Positions 43,490 to 52,977 are shown, counted from the first letter of the stretch. The stretch: DNA of 64,000 nt from CAZCAC01 sp964496575 (GCA_964496575.1 CAZCAC010000008.1:1-64000); one strand, 5' to 3'. Notes: generated by a model not told the origin, from the sequence alone. Numbers and translations are program-made.

Positions 43490-46183
43490 TCACCCGCCGA
43501 GCAGATCCCCCGCCGTCGCCGTGGGATCGAACCCGCTTCCGTCGGGCATCGGCGCGGGCTCGACGCCGATCGCGCCACCTCCTCGCCACAGGTAGAGGGC
43601 CCCGGAGTTGACCACGCCGCCGTGGTCCGCGAAGGGCGCTGGCACTACCAGGTCGAGCAGCGTGTCGCCGTTCTGGTCGAAGACCAGCATCCCCGTGCTG
43701 GCGTACCCGAGCTGGTCCCCCGGCCCGACGCCACCCGAGGTGAGCACCGAAGCCGGTGGCGGCTCCGAGGTCCCCGGTCCGGATAGGAGGGATGAACCTT
43801 CCCACACGTACACCGCTCCGCTGTTCGGGACACCGGTGGGATCCGCGCTTCTCGCCGAGACGATCAGGTCGTCGACCATGTCGCCGGTCACGTCGGCGAG
43901 GACCACGGAGGGGGCGCTCGCCTCGCCGAGCCGATCGCCGGCGGAGGGGTTTGCCGCGCGCAGGATCAGAGCCTCGGGCGCGGCACCCAGGTCGCTGCCC
44001 CCGCGCCAGACGATGAACGCGCCGGCGTCCGGCACGGTGAGATGATCGACGAATGCTCCACCGGCGACGAGGTCGAGGGTTCCATCTCCCGTCAGGTCGA
44101 GCACGCGAACCCCCTGTCCCGTCCCTCGACCGAGTCGATCGCCGGGACCGTGATCGGAGGCGACGAGGCTGCGCGCGTACCCGCCGTCGAAACCCGGCCC
44201 CCCCTCCCAGACGTGCACCGCCCCCACGCCCTCGAAGCCGTTCACTTCCGCCTCCGCCGCGCCGGCGATCAGATCGAGCCAGGAGTCGCCGGTCACGTCG
44301 AACAGCTGCAGGCCCGGACCGGTCACGTCCCCGAGACGGTCGCCGTCACTCGGTTGCGGCCCGCCGAGGTCGGGGGCCTCGAGCACCCAGCTCACCGGCG
44401 GCACCCCCTGGTCGAAGCTCGTCGCTCCGTCCCACCCGAAGACCTTGCCCGCGTCGACGCGCGAGCCCACGTCCGCCAGTGAAGCGCCGGCCAGCACGTC
44501 CAGCCGGCCGTCGACGTTCACGTCGACGATGAGCACCCCCTGTCCGGACACCTGCCCGAGCCGCTCCCCCTGGTCGTCGCCGCGCAGGAAGCACGTCGGA
44601 TCCGCCGGCCCCGACAGGTAGGGCCCACCCTCGAAGAGGTAGAGCTCACCGCTCCCCTGGTCGGCGTTCTCGGCCGCCGCCAGGACATCGAGCACCCCGT
44701 CGCCGGTCAGGTCCGCGAACTGCACCGCCAGCCCGTTCCCTCCCGCGAGCTGATCGCCCGGCTGCCCCGAGACGACGATGAACTCGGCGCGCGGAGCCGC
44801 GGACATCCAGGCCAGGTCCTGCTCGCCCTTCCAGATGAAGATGCCGCCCGAGTCGGCGTGGAAATAGACGTCGGCGAACCGCGCCCCGGCCACCACGTCC
44901 AGGCGACCGTCCCCGGTCACGTCCGCGAACTGGATCCCCTGTCCCGAAGCCTCGCCCAGCTGATCCCCGGCGGCCATGTTCGACGTGGCCGTGAGGTCGA
45001 GCTCCACCGTCGGCGCGGGGTGACCGCCGAGCTGCGCGCTCCCCTTCCACAGGTAGATCGCGCCAGCGTCGTTCAGCCCCGCTCGATCCGCCAGCGACGC
45101 GCCGACGACCACGTCCTGTAGCCCGTCGCCGTCGATCACCTGCACGCCGGCGCCCGTGGCGAGGCCGAGGCGATCTCCCGGAGCGGCGCCCGGGACCGAG
45201 AGGCGAGCGAGAGGCGCGGGCTCGGGAGTCGTGAGGAGGGACGGCCCGAGGGACCAGACCCACCAGCCCCCGGCGTTCACGACGGTGTCGACATCGGCCC
45301 AGGTCGAGCCGGCGATCAGCTCGGGAACGCCGTCGCCGGTCAGGTCCTCGACCAGCACCGGAAGGCTGCCCAGCTGGTCGTCCGCCTCGGGGTTCGGCCG
45401 GCGGAAGGTCACGTCGGCGGGGCGCGTGCCCTGCAAGCTCGGGCTCCCGAGCCAGCCGAAGATCGCGCCGGCGTTCGTCGCGCCCCCGACGTCGGCCAGC
45501 TCGGCAGCGAGTAGAACGTCCAGGATTCCGTCGCGATCGAGGTCGACGAGCTGCAGCGCGGGTGCCGCAGCCTCGCCGAGCTGGTCGCCGGCATTGAGCG
45601 CGGCGAGTTCCAGCACGCAGTCGGGGGCACCGAGCGGGTCGCTCCCCGCCAGCCAGACGAAGGCGGCTCCCGCGTTGACCTCTCCCTGGCGATCGGCGAG
45701 GCGCGCCACCGCGATCAGGTCGTCGAGTCCGTCGCCGCTGACGTCTCCGTGTCGGACCAGCGCCCCCGAATCGCCGAGCACGGGCACCGGCACCACGAGG
45801 GTCGCCGGGGTCGTCGCGCCCGCGGGTGAGGAGGAGGTCGGTAGCAGCTGGAAGTGCAGGTCCACCCGCTCCCCCGTCCCCTCCGGCACCAGCCAGCGCA
45901 CCCGACGGGTGAAGGGTGGCACGAACGGCGGCCCGGGTTCGAGCACCAGCCCCGCCGGGGGATTCAGGAGGTGCAGCTCGACGGGGGTGTCCCCTCCCTT
46001 CACGTGCAGCTCGAGGTGGCAGACCGAGCCGATCGCCGCCAGTCGGTCCAGGCTCACGGTCAGCTCAGCTCGCACTCGGTGGCTGTCGATCCCGGTCGCC
46101 CCGCTGGTGGGAGTTCCCTGTCTCGAGTGCGCGAAAGGGATGGCGAGGGGGGCGAGGCAGGCGACGAGAATGCGAGTGCGCAT
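43490..46183 (-). CDS. large secreted FG-GAP repeat protein, 11 repeats
   Basis: An 897-aa exported protein (signal about 1-19, LVACLAPLAIPFAHS). After an N-terminal beta domain of about 120 residues there are about eleven FG-GAP / integrin-type repeats of about 65-70 residues. Each has a Ca-loop core such as HGDVSGDGLDDLIAV, FADVTGDGRLDVVAGA or VLDLTGDGTLDLVAGG, then an AGA(I/V)(F/Y)xW strand and a GDxLG linker. Eleven blades exceed one seven-bladed propeller, so the chain may form two propellers or a longer assembly. The loops bind Ca2+ in known members. It lies upstream of the dehalogenase (24 bp). GGAG precedes ATG 46183 and a perfect hairpin is in the leader at 46208-46227. Confidence 0.85.
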   Translation of the reverse strand: MRTRILVACLAPLAIPFAHSRQGTPTSGATGIDSHRVRAELTVSLDRLAAIGSVCHLELHVKGGDTPVELHLLNPPAGLVLEPGPPFVPPFTRRVRWLVPEGTGERVDLHFQLLPTSSSPAGATTPATLVVPVPVLGDSGALVRHGDVSGDGLDDLIAVARLADRQGEVNAGAAFVWLAGSDPLGAPDCVLELAALNAGDQLGEAAAPALQLVDLDRDGILDVLLAAELADVGGATNAGAIFGWLGSPSLQGTRPADVTFRRPNPEADDQLGSLPVLVEDLTGDGVPELIAGSTWADVDTVVNAGGWWVWSLGPSLLTTPEPAPLARLSVPGAAPGDRLGLATGAGVQVIDGDGLQDVVVGASLADRAGLNDAGAIYLWKGSAQLGGHPAPTVELDLTATSNMAAGDQLGEASGQGIQFADVTGDGRLDVVAGARFADVYFHADSGGIFIWKGEQDLAWMSAAPRAEFIVVSGQPGDQLAGGNGLAVQFADLTGDGVLDVLAAAENADQGSGELYLFEGGPYLSGPADPTCFLRGDDQGERLGQVSGQGVLIVDVNVDGRLDVLAGASLADVGSRVDAGKVFGWDGATSFDQGVPPVSWVLEAPDLGGPQPSDGDRLGDVTGPGLQLFDVTGDSWLDLIAGAAEAEVNGFEGVGAVHVWEGGPGFDGGYARSLVASDHGPGDRLGRGTGQGVRVLDLTGDGTLDLVAGGAFVDHLTVPDAGAFIVWRGGSDLGAAPEALILRAANPSAGDRLGEASAPSVVLADVTGDMVDDLIVSARSADPTGVPNSGAVYVWEGSSLLSGPGTSEPPPASVLTSGGVGPGDQLGYASTGMLVFDQNGDTLLDLVVPAPFADHGGVVNSGALYLWRGGGAIGVEPAPMPDGSGFDPTATAGDLLGG

Positions 46184-46207
46184 GGAGCTCCGGTGTCGGT
46201 CAGGGTG

Positions 46208-46227
46208 TGGGGGGACAGATCCCCCCA
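46208..46227 (-). promoter_or_regulatory. perfect 8-bp stem-loop in FG-GAP gene leader
   Basis: tgggggga (46208-46215), loop caga, tcccccca (46220-46227). The stem can be lengthened by ggg/ccc across a 2-nt bulge. Its edge is 24 nt upstream of the start codon at 46183, close to the ribosome site. It might influence translation or mRNA stability of the FG-GAP gene. No T-run follows on either strand, so a terminator is less likely. Confidence 0.5.
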
Positions 46228-46332
46228 CCCGCTTCCGAGAGAAGGCACTGCAGCGGGTCAACCGGGGATCGAATTCCCTCCCTCGATCCCACTCCCGACC
46301 CCTCGCGTTCCAAGGAGTACACTCGATGGGCC

Positions 46333-46893
46333 ATGGAGAAGCGCCCGCTGCTGAACTGGCGCCTCCAGGGGGGGGCCCTCGTGATCGCCGCTCTGGGGTG
46401 CGCGTACCTGAGCCTGGTCCTGCGCGGTGACCTCGATCACTGGCTCCTGTGTTGCCTCGGTGCGGTCGCGTTCAGCGTGCTGGTGATGCTCGTCCTCTGG
46501 GCCGCCGCCCTCGGCTCACTCCTGCAGTGGCTCGGCAAGAGAGGGTGGCGCTTCGGCCCGACCGGCTGGAACGCCTTTCTCGCCATCTGCATCGTCGGTC
46601 TGGGCCTCGTGGTCTCGTTCTTCCCGGGAATGGAGGTCCACTGCTGGGAATTACGCTCCGCGAAAGAGTGGTGCGAGCGGTGCGTCCCGGCGATCGAGCG
46701 ACACCGCGAGGTTCACGGAACTTATCCAGCGAGGCTCTCCGAGGTGGAGGGGCTTCCGGCACGGCCGTGGCTGGGCACCAGGAATGTCAACTGGATCCCC
46801 GAGGAGGACGGTTTTGGCTTCGGCGTCTACTTCGGGGCACTCTGCGGCTGGAGCTGGGACTCGCGAAGCCAGTGCTGGAGCACGTACGACTAG
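46333..46893 (+). CDS. small membrane protein, unknown function
   Basis: A 186-aa protein with three membrane helices (about residues 12-31, 37-62 and 77-97; e.g. GALVIAALGCAYLSLVL and FLAICIVGLGLVVSF). A C-terminal periplasmic part contains four Cys (HCWELRSAKEWCERCVPAIE) and HGTYPARLSEVEG, a pattern also seen in small pilin-like planctomycete proteins. The family is not recognised. The start ATG 46333 has no strong ribosome site. Its stop coincides with the point where the acetyltransferase remnant begins. Confidence 0.6.
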   Translation: MEKRPLLNWRLQGGALVIAALGCAYLSLVLRGDLDHWLLCCLGAVAFSVLVMLVLWAAALGSLLQWLGKRGWRFGPTGWNAFLAICIVGLGLVVSFFPGMEVHCWELRSAKEWCERCVPAIERHREVHGTYPARLSEVEGLPARPWLGTRNVNWIPEEDGFGFGVYFGALCGWSWDSRSQCWSTYD

Positions 46894-47120
46894 CCGCTCC
46901 CTTCGGCACGAAGGTGGCGTACCTCGAGGGCTGGTTCGTCGCCCCCGAACCGCGAGGGCAGGGCGTTGGGCGGGCACTCGTCGCCGCAGCCGAGGCGTGG
47001 GGGCGCGAGCAGGGGTGTCGCGAGCTCGCCTCGGACACCGAGCACGAAAACGATGTCAGCACGGCGGCGCACCTGGCCCTCGGCTTCGAAGACGTCGGCC
47101 TCGTCCGCTGTTTTCGGTAG
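46890..47120 (+). pseudogene. 3' half of a GNAT (AAC(6')-like) acetyltransferase
   Basis: Seventy-six codons match only the C-terminal half of a GNAT acetyltransferase of the AAC(6') type: KVAYLEGWFVAPEPRGQGVG gives the acetyl-CoA loop (R/Q-x-x-G-x-G), then RALVAAAEAWGREQGC, HENDVSTAAHLALGFED and the usual end. The N-terminal half with the substrate site is missing. Upstream, in this frame, is only the shadow of the 46333 gene, and that gene's stop sits at the junction, so a deletion joined the two. A functional product is unlikely. Confidence 0.75.
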
Positions 47121-47302
47121 GAGCTCGGAGACGGGGAGTGACAGCCGGACCAGGTTGCTGCTCTGCGCACCCGGAGGGGCGTGGGCGTGTGGCAGAGCTG
47201 TTCGTCGCCGCTCGTTCCGGAGTCGTGCGCCTCGGGATCGCCCCAGCAGTGGAAGATGTCACCGCTCCGCTCCGGCCGCCGAGCGGTTATCCTCTCTCCA
47301 CC

Positions 47303-47722
<420 letters not shown>

Positions 47723-47750
47723 GTGGGCCGCCGCCACCACACCCTTCGAC

Positions 47751-49298
47751 TCACACCCCCGCCGGCAAGGAGATGACCCGGTCGCCGTCCACCGCCTGCT
47801 CCGCCAGCCGCTTCCGGTACCGCAAGTGCCGCCGCCGCGTCGCCTCGACCAGCGGCCCCCACGTCGCCGCGGTGAGGTCGTGGCGGATCAGCAGGCGCCA
47901 CAGCCAGCTCGAGCGCTTGTACAGGTAGCTCATCGCGAGGTACGGAAGCACCGCCGGCCACTCCGCAGGGCGACGCCTCCAGATCGAGGCGTGGGAGAAG
48001 AGGCGCTGATAGCACCAGTCGCGTCCCGCCTCGAGCTGCTCGGGGGTCAGGTGCTTCGGCTGGAAGACCGCGTGCGCGGTGTCGTAGAGCTTCCAGTCGC
48101 GATGCAGCAGCCGCCCCGCCGCCTCCAGCCGGCGGAAGAGCGGGGTCCCCGGATACGGGGTGAGGATGTGGAAGGTCGAGCACTCCAGCCGCTGCTCCTC
48201 GATCCACGTCGCGGTTCGCTCGAAGACGTCCTCGCGGTCGTGATCGAAACCGAAGACGAAGCTGCCGTTCACCTGGATTCCGTGGTCGTGGAAGATCCGC
48301 ACGCGGCGGGCGTAGTCCTCGACGAGCGGCGTCTTCTTGCTGGCGTCGCGCAGGTTGGCATCGGTGAGTGACTCGAAGCCGACAAAGACGCCGGTGCAGC
48401 CCGCCAGGGCCATCTCGCGTACCAGCGACGGGGCGTCGGTCACGTCGATCGTCACCGCCGCGCTCCAGATCAGCTCCAGCGGCTGCAGCGCGCGACACAG
48501 TCGCCGCAGGTAGTCGGGCCGGGCACCGAGGTTGTTGTCGACGAACACCGCGTAGCGCTGGCCGTCGGCGCAGATCTCGGCGGCCACCTGCTCCGGATCT
48601 CGCTCGCGATACGGCATTCTCAGCCCTCGGGTGGAGAGGTAGCAGAAGCCGCAGCGGTTGGAGCAGCCCTCGGTGGCGATGACGCTGGTCGTGGTCAGGA
48701 AGGCGCGGTGATCGAGCAGGTCGCGGCGGGGGGAGACCGGCGTCTCCGCATTCCAGTAATCGTCGCAGTACACCTCCCCCAGCTCGCCGTTCTCGACATC
48801 GGCCAGGATTCGCGGCCAGACCCCGGTTCCCTCGCCGATCGCGATGGCGTCGGCGTGCCGTGCGACCTCGTCCGCGCACGAGCTCACGTGCAAACCGCCC
48901 ATCACCACCTTCGCCCCGCGCTGTCGATACCACCGAGCGAGCTCGTAGGCGCGCTCGGCGAAGGTCAGGTGGACGGTGATGCCGACCACCTCGGGGAAGG
49001 GGTCGGCCGGCGGCGGCCCGTTGAGCAGGTTCTCGTCCCAGCAGGACACGCTCCAATTCTCCGGGGTCGCCCCCGCGACGCTGGTCAGCGCGAGGGACGG
49101 CGTCAACACGTGCTTGCCGTAGCTCGCGTAGGGGTCCTTGGCGTAGAAGGGATTGATCAGCAGCGCATGACGCCGCTTCACCGCCCCGACGCGCGCGTCC
49201 GGATCGAGGGACGGAGCCTCGCTCATCTCCTTCGGCAATCTCGGCCGGCGCGCCGCCGCGCGCGAGAGAGCGGGATCGTTGCAGAACAGGTGCTTCAT
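47751..49298 (-). CDS. B12-binding-domain radical SAM protein
   Basis: A 515-aa protein. Residues about 45-175 form a cobalamin-binding-like Rossmann domain (EVVGITVHLTFAERAYELAR, AKVVMGGLHVSS). The radical SAM core starts about 205 with C212/C216/C219 (ATEGCSNRCGFCYLST) for the [4Fe-4S] cluster. The rest (WSAAVTIDVTD, GCTGVFVGFESLTD, STFHILTPYPGTPLF) matches the BchE / HpnR-like class that does methylations or ring closures on lipids and cofactors. The substrate is unknown. Its ATG overlaps the stop of the winged-helix regulator gene as ATGA, so they are translationally coupled and controlled together with the membrane protein at 49644-50258. Confidence 0.85.
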   Translation of the reverse strand: MKHLFCNDPALSRAAARRPRLPKEMSEAPSLDPDARVGAVKRRHALLINPFYAKDPYASYGKHVLTPSLALTSVAGATPENWSVSCWDENLLNGPPPADPFPEVVGITVHLTFAERAYELARWYRQRGAKVVMGGLHVSSCADEVARHADAIAIGEGTGVWPRILADVENGELGEVYCDDYWNAETPVSPRRDLLDHRAFLTTTSVIATEGCSNRCGFCYLSTRGLRMPYRERDPEQVAAEICADGQRYAVFVDNNLGARPDYLRRLCRALQPLELIWSAAVTIDVTDAPSLVREMALAGCTGVFVGFESLTDANLRDASKKTPLVEDYARRVRIFHDHGIQVNGSFVFGFDHDREDVFERTATWIEEQRLECSTFHILTPYPGTPLFRRLEAAGRLLHRDWKLYDTAHAVFQPKHLTPEQLEAGRDWCYQRLFSHASIWRRRPAEWPAVLPYLAMSYLYKRSSWLWRLLIRHDLTAATWGPLVEATRRRHLRYRKRLAEQAVDGDRVISLPAGV

Positions 49299-49654
49299 TC
49301 TCCCCGCGTCGCCCGGATCAGCGCCTCCATGTGATCGAGGTAGCGCGTCAGGGCCCGGCGCCCCTTGGCCGTGAGGCGGTACACCGTCCGGGGCGTCCGC
49401 CCCTTGAACTGCTTCTTGCAGGAGACGTAGCCCGCTTCCTCGAGCTTGCGGGCGTGCACGCTCACGTTGCCGTCGGTCGCGTCCAGCATCTCCCGCAGCT
49501 CGGTGTGGGAGAGGGTCGAGTTGACCGCCAGCGCGCTCAGGATGCCGAGCCGCAGTTGCTCGTGAATGAGCTTGTCGAAGCCGGTGTCACCCATCGAGAG
49601 ACCAGGTATGCGGCGGAGGGGAGAGGACTCCTCCGCTCTTCGTTCAGCCGCCAT
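49295..49654 (-). CDS. winged-helix transcriptional regulator
   Basis: A 119-aa DNA-binding protein with a winged-helix domain of the HTH_27 / ArsR-MarR-like type: IHEQLRLGILSALAV, the recognition helix region LREMLDATDGNVSVHARKLE, the wing GYVSCKKQFKGRTPRTVYRL and TAKGRRALTRYLDHMEAL. Such small regulators usually dimerise and repress their own operon. The ATG at 49654 overlaps the upstream membrane-protein stop by 11 bp with GAGG upstream; an internal ATG at 49594 is an alternative. It overlaps the radical SAM gene downstream by 4 bp. The palindrome at 50296 is the likely operator. Confidence 0.85.
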   Translation of the reverse strand: MAAERRAEESSPLRRIPGLSMGDTGFDKLIHEQLRLGILSALAVNSTLSHTELREMLDATDGNVSVHARKLEEAGYVSCKKQFKGRTPRTVYRLTAKGRRALTRYLDHMEALIRATRGE

Positions 49655-50258
49655 GTCGCCTCGCTATCCAGAAGCCACCAATCGCATGAAGAACGCCGAA
49701 GCCCAGCCCCAGGAGCGGAGTGCCCCACGACGGCGGGGCGAGGATGGCGATGATCCCCAGGGCCATGAAGCCCGCGCCGGTCAACGGCACCGGGCGAACC
49801 GAGAAGGCGCCGCCGCTGACCACCGCGGCGCCGAAGAGCACGAGCCACGTCGCGGGCAAGGCGTCGTACAGCTCCGCGCGAGCCAGAACGAAGGTCATCG
49901 CCGCGCCGGCGACGAGCCCGGGCGACAACCCGAGCAGGAACTTGCGCCCCACGCCGCTGAAGAGCGGCAGGCCCTGGGCCGAGGCCTTGCTCCACATCGC
50001 CCAGGCTCCGCCGACCAGCGCGACTCCGGCCGCGACGAGCCAGGTGGAGAGCCAGGCCTCGCGCGACTCGGACCGGGAGGAGACCACCGCCGCCGTCAGG
50101 CCGACGGCGCCCATGAACACCGCACCCCACCCCGACACCGCGGTGAAGCGCCCCGAGCGCTCGATCGTCGAGCGGATGAATCCCAGATCCGAGACCGCCC
50201 GATCTCCGAGCGATCCATGCGGCTCATCGGGCTCCGGGGAGGGCTCTACCAAGAACAT
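49644..50258 (-). CDS. polytopic membrane protein, first gene of regulator operon
   Basis: A 204-aa protein with an acidic N terminus and about five to six membrane helices (around GWGAVFMGAVGLTAAVVS, WLVAAGVALVGGAWAMW, FLLGLSPGLVAGAAMTFVL, TWLVLFGAAVVSGGAF and GFMALGIIAILAPPSW). The family is unnamed, but it is commonly found next to HTH_27-type regulators as here. It may sense membrane state and act with the regulator (inference). The ATG at 50258 has a GGAGAC before it. Its stop lies inside the regulator gene start. Confidence 0.7.
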   Translation of the reverse strand: MFLVEPSPEPDEPHGSLGDRAVSDLGFIRSTIERSGRFTAVSGWGAVFMGAVGLTAAVVSSRSESREAWLSTWLVAAGVALVGGAWAMWSKASAQGLPLFSGVGRKFLLGLSPGLVAGAAMTFVLARAELYDALPATWLVLFGAAVVSGGAFSVRPVPLTGAGFMALGIIAILAPPSWGTPLLGLGFGVLHAIGGFWIARRHGG

Positions 50259-50295
50259 GACTCGATCGTCTCCGTCATGCTACGCGCGGTCAAGC

Positions 50296-50312
50296 ACTTT
50301 ATGGCATAAAGT
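50296..50312. promoter_or_regulatory. 17-bp perfect palindrome, likely operator of regulator operon
   Basis: actttatg (50296-50303), g, cataaagt (50305-50312): a perfect inverted repeat with 8-bp arms, 37 bp upstream of the ATG of the membrane protein gene. It is AT-rich in a GC-rich setting. Its size and dyad fit a winged-helix dimer, and the operon encodes one (49295-49654). Overlap with a promoter is likely, so autorepression is the simplest reading. Confidence 0.7.
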
Positions 50313-50448
50313 TATTGCTCGTTCGGGGAGGCCGCTCACCGCTCCTCGTGTAAGGACCCCGTACCGAAATCCCGCCCCCACGTTCGCGCATGCTTCAATG
50401 ACCCCTCTCCCCGAGCCCCTCCCGACTCCCCGGCCCCGCACCCGCGCC

Positions 50449-52977
50449 ATGATCCGCCTGCCCGGTCTGCTGCTCCTTCTCCTCACTCCTTCGCTCCTCC
50501 TCGCCCAGGAGGACGCCGATCACCACGCCGACGACGTCTTCGGCTTCGAGATCAGCCGCCCCTCCACCGATTGGATGTTCGTCCCCAAGGGCGGGGATCG
50601 CAGCACGGACTTCCAGATGGTCCTGACCGAGCCCGCGCTGCTGGCGCGCATCTCGGTCCGCGTCAATCTGGAGACCACCCCCTCCGACCCGCTGAGCCTT
50701 CGCGAGAAGACCTGGGGGCAGATCGAGCGCGAACCGACCATCAGCGAGCTGACCGAGGTCGAGCTCGAGATCGCCGGCCGCGAGGCGCCGGGCTTCTCCC
50801 TGATCGCCGAGTCGGGAGGAGAGCGCTACCGCCTTCGCCGGTTCTTCCTGGTCGAGGACGGGCGTCGCTTCGAGCTGGAGGACGTCATCGTCGAGCGGAA
50901 GGTCGAGGAGCTCGCCGACGACGTGGAGGCGATCTGGGAGACCTTCGGAATGATCGAGGCGAAGGGGATGCCCGCCGAGGAGCAGCTCCTCTTCGAGCTC
51001 GCTTCGAAGTGCGGCAGTGAGGTGAACCGGGCCGCGGACTGGGAAGAGGCGTCCGCCCGCGCCCGCGAGGAGGGCAAGCTCGTCGCGGTCGCCGTCCACC
51101 TGCTGGGCGGCTTCGATATCGAGAATCCCTGGCTCGGCGACTCGTTCATGGACCCCGACCTGATCGATCTCTTCAACAAGCGCTACGTGCCGGTGCTCTT
51201 CGAGCGCGGCTGGAATGCGCCGTTCGAGGACCAGAGCTCGTACGGCATGGGCCCATACAGCTTCGGCAATACGCTCCTCTTGGTCACGCCCGATGGCGAG
51301 GTCATTGCGGAGGGGATGGTGCCGTACGACGACTTCCTGCGGGCGAACCTTCATAGAACGCGGGGTTCGAAGCTGTCGCGGCAGTTCCGCATCGACGCCG
51401 GGCGGCTCGATCGCGCCGAGGAGCTGATCAGGCGCGGCGAGTTCGAGCGTGCGAAGAACGTGCTGCTGGGGACGAACGCGGCGCGCGGTCACCTCCTGCT
51501 CGCCCGAATGCACATCCGCGAGCGTCAGGTCGAGGCGTGGGCGGCGGCGCTGCGGGCCGCACATCGGGCGAGGGACGCCGCGGCGCACTCCGTCGAGAGG
51601 GACATGGCCCAGGCGCAGTACGACCTGGCCATGGGGCGCACCGACGAAGCCCAGGAGGCCTACCTTCGCATCCTCGACGAGCACTCCGACTCCCCGCAGG
51701 CTCCCGAGGCCGCCTGGCTCGTCGGGAGAATCGAGAACCAGCAGAACGGGCCGGAAGCCGCGAAGCAGCGCTGGATGCAGCTGATCGAGGATCACCCCGA
51801 GAGTCGATGGGCGTGGCAAGCGGCCTACACCTTGCGCTCGCAGGTCTTCGCCACCGGCATCGTCGCTCCCCTGGAGTGGCCCGACCTGGTGGCGTTCGAC
51901 ACCTACCTCCACCCCGCTCCCGAGCCGATCGAGCTCGGTCAGGAGGAGCGTGCCCGCGAGGAGGCGATCTCCTTCCTGCTCGAAACGCAGTACTCGGACG
52001 ACTCGTGGCTCACGCCGATGGACTCCAACCGCTCGCACGAGGTCTACCCGAAGCACCTGACCGAGGCGGTGACGGCGATCTGCGCACGCGCCCTGCTGCC
52101 CTTCCGCGATCGCCCCGAGGTCGCCCGGGCCATCGAGCGCGCCCTCGACCACCTGATCGAGCGGCTGGAGTACGACCTCTCGCACGAGCTGCCGGTGATC
52201 TACATGGACTACGCGGTCTGGAATCGTGCGTCGCAGGTCTATTGCTTCGCCCGATGCCTGCAACTCGGCCTCGGCGATCGCGAGAAGCTCGAGGGCGCGC
52301 TCGCCGGTGCGCTGCAGGACCTTCGCGACCGCCAGCACGAGCGCGGCGGCTGGAGCTACTTCATCAGCGGGGACATCGAAGGCGGTCAGAATCCGATCAC
52401 GCAGTCGATCAGCTTCACCACCGCCTACGTGATCCTCGCCCTCGCCGAGGCGCGCGACGCCGATGTGCCGATGCCCGATGGACTCGTCGAGGACGCCCTC
52501 GGCTGCCTGGACCGGATGCGCAACGACAACGACACCTTCGTCTACATGTTGAATCACGGCGACGAAGCGACTCGCAGTCTCACCAGCTGGGAGAACTCCG
52601 CCGGCCGCGGGCCGCTCTGCTCGCTGGCCCTCCTGCGTCACGAGCGCAGCGACCTCGACGAGGTGCGGATGAACCTCGACAAGTTCGTCGAGTACCGCGG
52701 CGGCCTGACCAAGCAGATCGGCCGCGCGCTGATGCACGCCGGTCCGGCGGCGGAAGGCTCGCACTGGATCCTCTTCGACTACGCCACCGCCGCCGAGGCG
52801 GTCGCCCACCTGCCGGAAGGGGAGCGGGCGAAGTACGCCGAGCTTCTCCTCGCCGACATCCTCACCTGCCGCCGCGCCGACGGCAGCTACATCGACAACC
52901 CGCTATTGGGGCGGGCGATGGGGGTGGGGATGGCGCTGTGGGCGTTCGAGAGCCTCGGGGTGCGGGACGGGAGGTAG
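50449..52977 (+). CDS. secreted thioredoxin-fold/TPR/alpha-toroid protein
   Basis: An 842-aa exported protein (signal about 1-19, LLLLLLTPSLLLAQ). Residues about 20-180 form a beta/alpha domain. About 190-310 is thioredoxin-like (GKLVAVAVHLLGGFD, KRYVPVLFERGW, TLLLVTPDGEVIAEG) but without a CxxC. About 320-480 has TPR-like helical repeats (DMAQAQYDLAMGRTDEAQEA). About 500-840 resembles a terpene-cyclase/prenyltransferase-type alpha-alpha toroid (ERGGWSYFISGDIEGGQNPI, FTTAYVILALAEARD), common in planctomycete secreted proteins of unknown role. There are two candidate starts (ATG 50398 and 50449); the latter directly precedes the signal peptide. It is divergent from the membrane/regulator operon. 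Confidence 0.7.
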   Translation: MIRLPGLLLLLLTPSLLLAQEDADHHADDVFGFEISRPSTDWMFVPKGGDRSTDFQMVLTEPALLARISVRVNLETTPSDPLSLREKTWGQIEREPTISELTEVELEIAGREAPGFSLIAESGGERYRLRRFFLVEDGRRFELEDVIVERKVEELADDVEAIWETFGMIEAKGMPAEEQLLFELASKCGSEVNRAADWEEASARAREEGKLVAVAVHLLGGFDIENPWLGDSFMDPDLIDLFNKRYVPVLFERGWNAPFEDQSSYGMGPYSFGNTLLLVTPDGEVIAEGMVPYDDFLRANLHRTRGSKLSRQFRIDAGRLDRAEELIRRGEFERAKNVLLGTNAARGHLLLARMHIRERQVEAWAAALRAAHRARDAAAHSVERDMAQAQYDLAMGRTDEAQEAYLRILDEHSDSPQAPEAAWLVGRIENQQNGPEAAKQRWMQLIEDHPESRWAWQAAYTLRSQVFATGIVAPLEWPDLVAFDTYLHPAPEPIELGQEERAREEAISFLLETQYSDDSWLTPMDSNRSHEVYPKHLTEAVTAICARALLPFRDRPEVARAIERALDHLIERLEYDLSHELPVIYMDYAVWNRASQVYCFARCLQLGLGDREKLEGALAGALQDLRDRQHERGGWSYFISGDIEGGQNPITQSISFTTAYVILALAEARDADVPMPDGLVEDALGCLDRMRNDNDTFVYMLNHGDEATRSLTSWENSAGRGPLCSLALLRHERSDLDEVRMNLDKFVEYRGGLTKQIGRALMHAGPAAEGSHWILFDYATAAEAVAHLPEGERAKYAELLLADILTCRRADGSYIDNPLLGRAMGVGMALWAFESLGVRDGR

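Noticed and set aside
46449..46889. N-terminal part of a 223-aa acetyltransferase
   Set aside because: This part of the frame overlaps the 46333 membrane protein in another phase and has no GNAT features; only the portion after 46890 is GNAT-like.
50395..52809. 804-codon open frame on the minus strand
   Set aside because: Antisense to the 842-aa secreted protein; no recognisable domain.
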